Shown piece after piece: positions 1 to 4,854 of a stretch of DNA of 5,124 nt. Origin of the DNA: Pseudomonadota bacterium (lineage in GTDB: Bacteria; Pseudomonadota; Gammaproteobacteria; Xanthomonadales; Xanthomonadaceae); the NCBI GenBank assembly GCA_019348095.1, contig JAHWKC010000188.1:1-5124 (forward strand). The letters are read 5' to 3'. The notes under the pieces are model-generated. The model saw nothing but the letters and a program-made list of their open reading frames with translations. It made no database searches and had not been told where the DNA came from. The position numbers and the translations under genes were made by a program. Each line of letters opens with the position of its first letter. Position 1 is the stretch's first letter.

Positions 1-1
1 C

Positions 2-94
2 CGCGACTACGTGGCGCGTGGCCGCCACTTCGCCGAACTGGCCGGATTCGATCCGGAGAAGATCAGCGCCATCCCGGGGCTGGGCGTCGCCTGA
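2..94 (+). CDS. C-terminal end of an unidentified protein (5' truncated)
   Basis: An open frame enters from the left edge and stops at TGA 92-94, leaving 30 residues that end in [14 protein letters not shown]. Codon use, with G or C in nearly every third position, matches the confident genes downstream, so I believe it is coding. The tail has alternating charged and hydrophobic residues, with no membrane segment and no motif I can assign to a family. The next gene starts 123 bp later on the same strand, and a weak hairpin sits right after the stop, so the two need not be co-transcribed. I do not recognise the product and give no function. Confidence 0.6.
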   Translation, partial: RDYVARGRHFAELAGFDPEKISAIPGLGVA

Positions 95-96
95 CT

Positions 97-113
97 GCCG
101 GTTCGGCGGCTTT
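97..113 (+). terminator. Weak hairpin just after the first stop codon, possible terminator
   Basis: GCCG (97-100) and CGGC (104-107) pair around a 3-nt loop two bases after the TGA, followed by GGCTTT. The stem is only 4 bp and the T run only three, so this would be a poor intrinsic terminator. It is listed because it sits exactly where one is expected. Confidence 0.2.
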
Positions 114-217
114 CGAGTCCATCTTCGCCGTAAGGGGATTGAGAAGCGCACGCCCGCTCACGCTTCCCTGGAGGCGCTGGGTTAGGCTTCGCCGATCCGC
201 CCCGAGAGAAAAACGCC

Positions 218-1015
218 ATGCGCAGTCATCGACTTGCCGCTGTCTTGCCCTTGCTGCTGTGCGCCGCGCCCGCGTTTGCCGCAATGACGACCGAGCCGGT
301 GGAATGGACCATCGACGAGGAGGCCTACAGTGGCGTGCTCGTCTACGACGACGCCAGCCCCGCTGCGCGCCCCGGCCTGGTGATGGTGCCGAACTGGCGC
401 GGCATCAATCCGGCGGCGGTCGAGCAGGCCGCGCGGATCGCGGGCGACGACTACGTGGTGCTGGTGGCCGACGTCTACGGCAGCGAGGTGCGGCCCAGGG
501 ACAACCAGGAGGCCGGCGAGGCCGCCGGTCCATTGCTCAAGGACCGCGAGCGCCTGCGCGCGCGGATCGAGAAGGCGGTGGACGTGCTGCGGGCGCAGGC
601 CGGCAGTGCTCCGCTGGATGCCGGGAAGATCGGCGCGCTGGGTTTCTGCTTCGGCGGCAGCACCGTGCTGGAGCTGGTCCGCGGCGGCAGCGACCTGGCC
701 GGCGCGGTCAGCCTGCACGGCGGCCTCGACACGCCGCTGCCGGCCGAGCCCAATGCAGCGCGCACACCGGTACTGGTGCTCAACGGCGCCGAGGACCGTG
801 CCGTCACCGACCAGGACATCGAGGACTTCGAGCAGGAAATGGACGCGGCCGATGCCGACTGGCAGTTCGTCAACTTCGGCGGCGCGGTGCACTGCTTCGC
901 CGAGCCGAGCGCCGGTGACGACCCGGAAAGCAACTGCCGCTATGACGCCCGCGCGGCCGAACGCGCGTACCGGATGATGGACGGCTTCTTCCGCGAGCGG
1001 TTTGCGGCGGAGTAG
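218..1015 (+). CDS. Exported dienelactone hydrolase family protein (alpha/beta hydrolase)
   Basis: This 265-residue protein is a predicted secreted or periplasmic alpha/beta hydrolase of the dienelactone hydrolase (DLH) family. Residues 1-21 look like a Sec signal peptide: Arg near the start, a leucine/alanine core, then AFA before the likely cleavage after Ala21. Cys15 is not in a lipobox because LLL precedes it. The nucleophile motif GFCFGG places Cys144 as catalytic, with Asp193 (NGAED) and His225 (VHCFA) completing the triad. True DLHs carry a Glu in the QE-x-x-G-x-N strand that holds the resting cysteine. Here the stretch is PNWRGIN, with Asn59 at that place, so the substrate is probably not dienelactone. 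The ATG at 218 is chosen because it gives the signal peptide and follows GAGAG (204-208) at 9 nt. The gene stands alone, convergent with ispB. The family is certain, the substrate unknown. Confidence 0.9.
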   Translation: MRSHRLAAVLPLLLCAAPAFAAMTTEPVEWTIDEEAYSGVLVYDDASPAARPGLVMVPNWRGINPAAVEQAARIAGDDYVVLVADVYGSEVRPRDNQEAGEAAGPLLKDRERLRARIEKAVDVLRAQAGSAPLDAGKIGALGFCFGGSTVLELVRGGSDLAGAVSLHGGLDTPLPAEPNAARTPVLVLNGAEDRAVTDQDIEDFEQEMDAADADWQFVNFGGAVHCFAEPSAGDDPESNCRYDARAAERAYRMMDGFFRERFAAE

Positions 1016-1078
1016 GAGCGCGCGTGGCTGCGGTGCGCGGTCGCATCATTCCCGGTCGCGCGCATGGGCCGCTCCTGC
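1012..1078. repeat. REP-like palindromic unit overlapping the hydrolase stop codon
   Basis: GTAGGAGCG (1012-1020) is mirrored by CGCTCCTGC (1070-1078), giving a 6-bp GGAGCG/CGCTCC outer stem. Further GC-rich, partly palindromic sequence lies inside, including GCGCGCG at 1018-1024 and CGCGCGC at 1056-1062. The TAG stop of the upstream gene (1013-1015) lies inside the repeat end. Extragenic palindromes starting GTAGGAGC are common in Xanthomonadales and pseudomonads. That this is one of them is recognised by pattern only. Confidence 0.5.
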
Positions 1079-1091
1079 GGTACGCGGCTGC

Positions 1092-1112
1092 GTAGAGCCG
1101 AGCTGGCTCGGC
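1092..1112 (+). repeat. GTAG-headed REP hairpin (SMAG-like)
   Basis: The tetranucleotide GTAG (1092-1095) is followed by A and a perfect 7-bp stem, GCCGAGC (1097-1103) with GCTCGGC (1106-1112), closing on TG. A GTAG head followed by a short GC-rich stem is the signature of the SMAG extragenic palindromes described in Stenotrophomonas maltophilia. Such units are thought to be spread by RAYT-type transposases. None is encoded in this window. Confidence 0.65.
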
Positions 1113-1140
1113 GGCCTTGTTGTGGTGCCGTGGGGGTGCA

Positions 1141-1161
1141 GCGGAGCAAGCTCCCCTCTAC
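1141..1161 (-). repeat. Second GTAG-headed REP hairpin, inverted relative to the first
   Basis: Read on the minus strand, this unit starts GTAG (1161-1158) and continues AGGGGAGC. Its stem is GGAGC (1143-1147) with GCTCC (1150-1154). Together with 1092-1112 it makes a head-out inverted pair separated by 28 nt, an arrangement typical of REP dimers. The stem is shorter and less perfect than that of the first copy. Confidence 0.5.
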
Positions 1162-1178
1162 CGGTCGATCACCGGGCG

Positions 1179-1210
1179 GCAGGAGCATCGCGGGCGTGGC
1201 GCGCTCCTGC
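1179..1210. repeat. Perfect 8-bp inverted repeat between convergent genes
   Basis: GCAGGAGC (1179-1186) pairs perfectly with GCTCCTGC (1203-1210) around a 16-nt GC-rich loop. Its right end, CGCTCCTGC (1202-1210), is identical to the right end of the unit at 1012-1078, so the two probably belong to the same repeat family. It lies 8 bp from the ispB stop codon and could stop or stabilise transcripts from either side. There is no T run, so it is not called an intrinsic terminator. Confidence 0.5.
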
Positions 1211-1218
1211 AGATGCCG

Positions 1219-2256
1219 TCAATGGTCGCGGCTGATGGCGTAGCGGGCCAGGCCGCGCAGCGCGGCGATGTAGTCGTTCTCCTGCAGGCCGTCCAACGCG
1301 CGCTCCGCCGCCTGGGCGTAGTCGCGCGCGAGCCGGCGGCTGTAGTCCAGCCCACCGGTGGCGTGGATCGCGGCCAGGACCTCGGGCAGCGCGCCGGTGT
1401 CACCTTGCTCGATCGCGTGGCGCAGCCGCTCGCGGGTGGCCGGATCGCCGTGGGCCATCGCGTGGATCAGCGGCAGCGTGGCCTTGCCTTCGGCCAGGTC
1501 ATCGCCGAGGTTCTTGCCCATCGTTTCGGCATCGGAGGCGTAGTCGAGCACGTCGTCGGCGATCTGGAACGCGTAGCCCAGGTTGAGGCCGTAGTCATGC
1601 AGCGCGTCGCAGGCGGCGGCATCGGCATCGGCCAGCAGCGCGCCGAGCCGCGTGGCCGCGGCGAACAGGACTGCGGTCTTGCGCTCGATCACGCGCAGGT
1701 AGGCGGCCTGGTCGGTGTCCGGGTTGCGCACGTGCAGCAGTTGCAGCACCTCGCCTTCGGCGATCCGGTTGGTGGTGTCGGCGAGGATCCGCATCACCTC
1801 CATGCGGTCGAGCTCGACCATCAGCTGGAAGCTGCGCGAGTACAGGAAATCGCCGACCAGCACGCTGGCGGCATTGCCCCAGACCGCGTTGGCGGTGCTG
1901 CGGCCGCGACGCAGGTCGGACTCGTCGACCACGTCGTCGTGCAGCAGCGTGGCGGTATGGATGAACTCGACCACCGCGGCGAGCTGGTGCGCGTCCGGGC
2001 CGATGGCCGGTCCGCTGGCTGCTCCAGCGGCGCTGCCGTCGTGGGCCCGCAGCGCCCCGGCCGACAGCAGCAGCAGCATCGGCCGCAGGCGCTTGCCGCC
2101 GGCGCCGATGATGTATTCGGCCACCTGGTTGATCAGCACCACGTCCGAAGCCAAGCGCCGCCGGATCAGCGCGTCGACCGCGTTCATGTCGTCGCGGGTC
2201 AACGCCTGAATGTCGGGCAGGGCGAGGGCAGGCGGGGGCAGGGCGCTTGCGTGCAT
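1219..2256 (-). CDS. ispB: Octaprenyl (polyprenyl) diphosphate synthase
   Basis: This cytosolic trans-prenyltransferase adds isopentenyl diphosphate units to an allylic primer, making the long side chain of ubiquinone. The 345 residues show the full family layout. GKRLRP (54-59) and the KT pair (193-194) contact diphosphate. The first aspartate-rich motif is DDVVD (107-111) inside FIHTATLLHDDVVDES, and the second is DDVLD (234-238). GKNLGDDLAEGK (248-259) follows. The ATG at 2256 is preferred over Met24 because residues 16-50 (IQALT...DVVLINQ) align with the N-terminus of E. coli IspB as I know it. Compared with that protein (about 323 aa) there are about a dozen extra N-terminal residues and a slightly longer Ala/Gly-rich loop at 71-88. 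The ribosome-binding site is poor. Transcription runs away from ssb, from a promoter about 27 bp upstream. The exact chain length cannot be read from the sequence. Confidence 0.95.
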   Translation of the reverse strand: MHASALPPPALALPDIQALTRDDMNAVDALIRRRLASDVVLINQVAEYIIGAGGKRLRPMLLLLSAGALRAHDGSAAGAASGPAIGPDAHQLAAVVEFIHTATLLHDDVVDESDLRRGRSTANAVWGNAASVLVGDFLYSRSFQLMVELDRMEVMRILADTTNRIAEGEVLQLLHVRNPDTDQAAYLRVIERKTAVLFAAATRLGALLADADAAACDALHDYGLNLGYAFQIADDVLDYASDAETMGKNLGDDLAEGKATLPLIHAMAHGDPATRERLRHAIEQGDTGALPEVLAAIHATGGLDYSRRLARDYAQAAERALDGLQENDYIAALRGLARYAISRDH

Positions 2257-2282
2257 GGGTCAGCCAGAAGCAGGGGGCCACG

Positions 2283-2288
2283 ATTATA
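2283..2288 (-). promoter_or_regulatory. ispB promoter -10 element
   Basis: The minus strand reads TATAAT, a perfect sigma-70 -10 box in otherwise very GC-rich DNA, 27 nt from the ispB ATG. This would give a leader of roughly 20 nt. No good -35 hexamer is visible 16-18 bp upstream (the best is CTCGGC or similar), so the promoter may depend on an activator or simply follow the loose -35 rules of GC-rich proteobacteria. Confidence 0.6.
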
Positions 2289-2350
2289 GGCGTCGCACCG
2301 GAGCGGCCGAGACCCGGCCGCTGCGCTGCCCGATTCGGGAAAGTCCCACC

Positions 2351-2388
2351 CCGCCCCGGGCGATCGCCCGACGGCCGCGCCGGGGCGG
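2351..2388. promoter_or_regulatory. Palindromic candidate operator upstream of the ssb promoter
   Basis: CGGGCGATCGCCCG (2357-2370) is a perfect 14-bp palindrome. It overlaps a 9-bp inverted repeat, CCGCCCCGG (2351-2359) with CCGGGGCGG (2380-2388). Both lie directly upstream of the ssb -10 box and cover its -35 region, between the two divergent promoters. No known operator, including the LexA box, is recognised in it. A regulator site is inference, and GC-rich palindromes also arise by chance in such genomes. Confidence 0.35.
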
Positions 2389-2393
2389 ACGCG

Positions 2394-2399
2394 TATACT
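2394..2399 (+). promoter_or_regulatory. ssb promoter -10 element
   Basis: TATACT matches five of six bases of the sigma-70 -10 consensus and stands out in a GC-rich background. Transcription would start near 2405-2407, giving a leader of about 55 nt before the ssb ATG. The -35 region (about 2371-2376, ACGGCC) is poor and overlaps the palindromic block. Confidence 0.55.
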
Positions 2400-2409
2400 G
2401 CGGTGCCCC

Positions 2410-2426
2410 GTCGCCTGGCAGGCGAC
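2410..2426 (+). promoter_or_regulatory. Hairpin at the predicted 5' end of the ssb mRNA
   Basis: GTCGCCT (2410-2416) and AGGCGAC (2420-2426) form a perfect 7-bp stem with a GGC loop. It begins a few bases after the predicted transcription start and ends 18 nt before the AAAGGA ribosome-binding site (2445-2450), so it does not mask translation. A terminal stem-loop could protect the message from 5'-end-dependent decay. That role is inferred. Confidence 0.4.
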
Positions 2427-2460
2427 CCTCGCCCGTCGATAACCAAAGGACCCTCACTCC

Positions 2461-2970
2461 ATGGCACGTGGCATCAACAAGGTCATCCTGGTCGGCAACC
2501 TCGGTAACGACCCCGAAACCAAGTACACCCAGGGTGGCATGGCGATCACCACCTTGAGCCTGGCCACCACCAGCGTGCGCAAGGACAAGGACGGCCAGCA
2601 GATCGAAAAGACCGAATGGCACCGCGTCAAGCTGTTCGGCAAGCTCGGCGAGATCGCCGGCGAGTACCTCAAGAAGGGCCGCCAGGTCTACATCGAAGGC
2701 TCGATCCGCTACGACAAGTTCACCGGGCAGGACGGCGTCGAGAAGTACTTCACCGATATCGTCGCCGATGAGATGCAGATGCTCGGCGGCGGTAGTGGTG
2801 AGGGTGGTGGTGGCGGTGGCGGCCGCAGCGACTACCGCGGCGGTGGCGATCGCAACGAGCGCCCGTCGCGCCCGGCCGGCGACCAGCCCTCGGCGCCGCG
2901 CCGCGAGGCCCCGCCGGCCAAGAGCAACGACTTCGCCGACGACTTCGCCGACGACGACATCCCGTTCTAG
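2461..2970 (+). CDS. ssb: Single-stranded DNA-binding protein SSB
   Basis: SSB coats single-stranded DNA in replication, repair and recombination, and recruits partners through its C-terminal tip. Residues 1-107 form the OB fold, from ARGINKVILVGNLG to MQMLGG, as in E. coli SSB (178 aa; here 169). Of the DNA-stacking aromatics of the E. coli protein, Trp54 is kept (Trp53 here) and Phe60 is kept (Phe59). Trp40 is replaced by Val39 and Trp88 by Phe87. Residues 109-121 are almost pure glycine, then an Arg/Pro/Gly-rich disordered linker runs to about 154. The last residues are DDDIPF, the conserved partner-binding tip. The ATG follows AAAGGA at 10 nt. The tail contains a 12-nt tandem duplication. 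rmlB starts 49 bp downstream with no obvious terminator between, so read-through is possible. Confidence 0.97.
   Translation: MARGINKVILVGNLGNDPETKYTQGGMAITTLSLATTSVRKDKDGQQIEKTEWHRVKLFGKLGEIAGEYLKKGRQVYIEGSIRYDKFTGQDGVEKYFTDIVADEMQMLGGGSGEGGGGGGGRSDYRGGGDRNERPSRPAGDQPSAPRREAPPAKSNDFADDFADDDIPF
2929..2952 (+). repeat. 12-nt perfect tandem duplication in the ssb tail
   Basis: GACTTCGCCGAC occurs at 2929-2940 and again, without a gap, at 2941-2952. It encodes DFAD twice in frame, just before the final DDIPF, so it lengthens the acidic tail without disturbing the terminal phenylalanine. Slipped-strand duplication is the simplest origin. Confidence 0.85.
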
Positions 2971-3019
2971 GCAACAGGACCGTCGTCCGCAATCTCGAAT
3001 GCAGCAAACGGAGTGTTAA

Positions 3020-4078
3020 GTGCCCACTTGGCTCGTGACCGGCGGTGCCGGTTTCATCGGCGGTAATTTCGTTCTCGACGCGGTAACTCGCCAGGGTGTG
3101 CGGGTGGTCAACCTGGACGCGCTGACCTACGCCGGCAATCCCGACACCCTCGCGCCGCTGGCCGATGACCCCAACCACGTGTTCGTGCACGGGGACATCG
3201 GCGATGCCGACCTGGTCGCAGGCCTGCTGGCCGAGCACCGCCCCGACGCGGTGGTCAACTTCGCCGCCGAAAGCCATGTCGACCGGTCGATCGACGGCCC
3301 CGCCGCGTTCGTGCAGACCAACGTGGTGGGGACGTTGAACCTGCTGGAAAAATCGCGTGACTATTGGAAATCGCTCGACGAGCCGGGCCGGGCGGCGTTC
3401 CGCTTCCTGCACGTGTCGACCGACGAGGTCTACGGATCGCTGGGCGCGACCGGGAAATTCACCGAACACACGCCGTTCGCGCCCAACTCGCCGTATTCGG
3501 CATCCAAGGCCGCGTCCGACCACCTGGTCCGCGCGTTCCACCACACCTACGGGCTGCCGGTAGTCACCACCAACTGCTCGAACAACTACGGCCCCTACCA
3601 GTTCCCGGAAAAACTCATTCCGCTGGTCATCGCCAAGGCGCTGGCGGGCGAGCCGCTGCCGGTCTATGGCGACGGGCTCAACGTGCGCGACTGGCTGTTC
3701 GTCGGCGACCACTGCGCCGCGATCACGCGCGTGCTGGAAGCCGGACGCCCCGGGGAGACCTACAACGTCGGCGGCGATGCCGAGCGCCCCAACATCGAGG
3801 TGGTGAAGACGATCTGCGCGCTGCTCGACGAGCGCCGCCCACTGGGCGACGGGCGCGCGCGCGAATCGTTGATCACCTACGTCAAGGACCGGCCCGGGCA
3901 CGACCGCCGCTACGCCATCGACGCCTCCAAGCTGCAGGGCGAGCTCGGCTGGGCGCCCACGGTGACCTTCGAGCAGGGCATGGCGCAGACGGTCGGCTGG
4001 TACCTCGCGCACCAGCCCTGGGTACAGCGCGTGCTCGACGGCAGCTATCGGCTCGAACGCATCGGCGGCGCGGAGTGA
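3020..4078 (+). CDS. rmlB: dTDP-glucose 4,6-dehydratase
   Basis: RmlB (RfbB) converts dTDP-D-glucose to dTDP-4-keto-6-deoxy-D-glucose, the second step of dTDP-L-rhamnose synthesis, in the cytosol. The 352 residues fit the usual size. The extended-SDR signature is complete: the Rossmann motif [11 protein letters not shown] (7-17), [12 protein letters not shown] (80-91), the catalytic STDEVYG (133-139; Thr134, Asp135, Glu136), and the YSASK pair Tyr159/Lys163. [15 protein letters not shown] (187-201) and the C-terminal [11 protein letters not shown] (291-301) bind the nucleotide sugar in this family. The start is GTG at 3020, not ATG: GGAG (3010-3013) lies 6 nt upstream and [14 protein letters not shown] is the expected N-terminus. 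rmlA follows 85 bp later in the same direction, the usual rmlBA order. There are no missing residues or frameshifts. Confidence 0.97.
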   Translation: MPTWLVTGGAGFIGGNFVLDAVTRQGVRVVNLDALTYAGNPDTLAPLADDPNHVFVHGDIGDADLVAGLLAEHRPDAVVNFAAESHVDRSIDGPAAFVQTNVVGTLNLLEKSRDYWKSLDEPGRAAFRFLHVSTDEVYGSLGATGKFTEHTPFAPNSPYSASKAASDHLVRAFHHTYGLPVVTTNCSNNYGPYQFPEKLIPLVIAKALAGEPLPVYGDGLNVRDWLFVGDHCAAITRVLEAGRPGETYNVGGDAERPNIEVVKTICALLDERRPLGDGRARESLITYVKDRPGHDRRYAIDASKLQGELGWAPTVTFEQGMAQTVGWYLAHQPWVQRVLDGSYRLERIGGAE

Positions 4079-4083
4079 CCGGC

Positions 4084-4167
4084 ATGAGCCATTCCACCAT
4101 CATCCTGCTGCGGCATCGCGAGGTCGGCAGCGCGGCATACAGGTGCTTGCGGGGGAGTCGCACATGA
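4084..4167 (+). CDS. Small ORF between rmlB and rmlA, 27 codons, ATGA overlap
   Basis: An ATG five bases after the rmlB stop opens a 27-residue frame ([14 protein letters not shown]...CLRGSRT). Its TGA (4165-4167) overlaps the rmlA ATG (4164-4166), as in translational coupling. No good Shine-Dalgarno sequence precedes it, only the GGAGTGACCGGC at the end of rmlB. The start resembles the N-terminus of histidine phosphatases (TIILLRHGE), but the motif glycine is Arg here and nothing of the rest of that fold follows. It may be a leader peptide that feeds ribosomes to rmlA, a decayed remnant, or chance. I do not assign a function. Confidence 0.3.
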   Translation: MSHSTIILLRHREVGSAAYRCLRGSRT

Positions 4168-4769
4168 GAAAGGGCATCATCCTGGCCGGCGGCTCCGGCA
4201 CCCGGCTGTATCCGATCACCCAGGCCGTCAGCAAGCAGCTGCTGCCGGTGTACGACAAGCCGATGATCTACTACCCGCTCAGCGTGCTGATGCTCGCCGG
4301 TATCCGGGAAGTGCTGATCATCAACACACCCCACGAGCAGGCGCTGTTCAAGCACCTGCTCGGCGACGGCTCGCAATGGGGCATGTCGATCGAGTATGCG
4401 GTGCAGCCCAGTCCGGACGGACTGGCGCAGGCGTTCTTGATCGGGCGCGAGTTCATCGATGGCAAGCCCTGCTGCCTGGTGCTCGGCGACAACATCTTCC
4501 ATGGCCCGGGCCTGACCGCGATGCTGCAGCGTGCCGACCAGCGCGAGCACGGCGCGACCGTGTTCGGCTACTGGGTGCGCGACCCCGAGCGCTACGGCGT
4601 GGCCGAGTTCGATGCCGACGGCGACATGTCCGTCGTGTCCGCACGCGTGCATCAGGCCCGGATGCGCGGAGGCGAAGCCCTCCCGGGCCGGCAGGTGCTC
4701 TGCGCCGGTGTGCTCCTCGACCCGCAAGGCGTCCATGTCGAAGCGCAGCGCCACGGTGGGCCCCGGTGA
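4164..4769 (+). CDS. rmlA: Glucose-1-phosphate thymidylyltransferase, N-terminal half; tail after 4625 is foreign
   Basis: RmlA (RfbA) joins dTTP and glucose-1-phosphate to give dTDP-glucose, the substrate source for RmlB. Residues 1-154 are convincing: the nucleotidyltransferase signature GGSGTRLYP (9-17), SKQLLP with Lys24, DKPMIYYP (31-38), [10 protein letters not shown] (81-90), and the metal-binding VLGDNIF (106-112, Asp109). [14 protein letters not shown] ends at position 4625. RmlA normally continues with EKP and SNYAVTGLYFYD and reaches about 290 residues. Here the frame runs 47 more codons to TGA 4767-4769 with no RmlA character, because the DNA is antisense to an M20 hydrolase. So only about half of the enzyme is present. 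The ATG at 4164 follows GGGGGAG (4151-4157) at 6 nt; a GTG at 4143 in the same frame is less likely. The intact gene presumably exists in the organism. Confidence 0.9.
   Translation: MRKGIILAGGSGTRLYPITQAVSKQLLPVYDKPMIYYPLSVLMLAGIREVLIINTPHEQALFKHLLGDGSQWGMSIEYAVQPSPDGLAQAFLIGREFIDGKPCCLVLGDNIFHGPGLTAMLQRADQREHGATVFGYWVRDPERYGVAEFDADGDMSVVSARVHQARMRGGEALPGRQVLCAGVLLDPQGVHVEAQRHGGPR
4614..4625. other. Chimeric junction 1: RmlA to M20 hydrolase (12 nt fits both)
   Basis: GCCGACGGCGAC reads A-D-G-D in RmlA on the plus strand. On the minus strand it reads V-A-V-G, directly continuing HACGHDGH of the hydrolase. Left of it the plus-strand protein is right; right of it only the minus-strand protein is. 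The exact breakpoint lies in or next to this stretch. Confidence 0.75.
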
Positions 4770-4851
4770 CGTCCCGACGAGGGTGGCGACCACCCCGGTG
4801 GCGCCGTTCCCGAGCTCGTCGACCAACTCGCCGGGCACGCCGGCGACGCGC
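4614..4851 (-). pseudogene. Fragment of an AbgA-like M20 amidohydrolase (internal piece)
   Basis: The minus strand encodes about 75 residues of the catalytic domain of an M20D metallopeptidase/amidohydrolase. In order these are GATGVVATLVG, then [18 protein letters not shown] (MDAL codons at 4736-4725), [20 protein letters not shown] (Cys at 4643-4641, His at 4628-4626), and VAVG at the edge. The RFDMDAL and HACGHDGH motifs carry the catalytic and metal-binding residues. The spacing and the [17 protein letters not shown] wording are closest to p-aminobenzoyl-glutamate hydrolase subunit A (AbgA), though other M20D enzymes such as hippurate hydrolase are possible. There is no start or stop of its own: it is bounded by RmlA sequence on one side and topoisomerase on the other. 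It is best read as a piece of another locus joined here, not as a decayed gene in place. Confidence 0.8.
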
Positions 4852-4854
4852 GCT
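4831..4854. other. Chimeric junction 2: M20 hydrolase to topoisomerase III
   Basis: The plus strand from 4834 reads G-T-P-A-T-R-A of topoisomerase III. The same bases on the minus strand read A-R-V-A-G-V-P, which still fits the AbgA-like reading that follows (GELVDELGNGATGVV). Sequence usable by both proteins spans at most about 20 nt, so the breakpoint can only be placed in this interval. Confidence 0.65.

Noticed and set aside
139..189. Promoter for the hydrolase gene (TTGAGA at 139-144, TAGGCT at 183-188)
   Set aside because: The two hexamers are 38 bp apart and neither has a proper partner at 16-18 bp.
250..290. Lipoprotein signal (Cys15) in the DLH-family protein
   Set aside because: The residues before Cys15 are all leucine, so the small residue required just before a lipobox cysteine is missing. 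AFA at 19-21 fits signal peptidase I.
139..918. 259-codon plus-strand frame overlapping the hydrolase gene
   Set aside because: It is extremely Arg/Ala-rich, without domain character, and is a frame shadow of the DLH-family gene.
1117..2289. 390-codon plus-strand frame opposite ispB
   Set aside because: It has repetitive Val/Gly/Gln/His composition typical of antisense to a GC-rich gene, and ispB on the other strand has all its catalytic motifs.
2257..2460. LexA/SOS box upstream of ssb
   Set aside because: No CTG-N10-CAG-like or xanthomonad TTAGTA-type palindrome is present in the spacer.
2750..4012. 420-codon open frame on the minus strand opposite ssb and rmlB
   Set aside because: It is antisense to two genes with complete family motifs, has no recognisable motif of its own, and is explained by high GC at codon ends.
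3364..4167. 267-codon frame inside rmlB that runs into the small ORF
   Set aside because: The part inside rmlB is an Arg-rich shadow. Only its last 27 codons lie outside a known gene and are listed separately.
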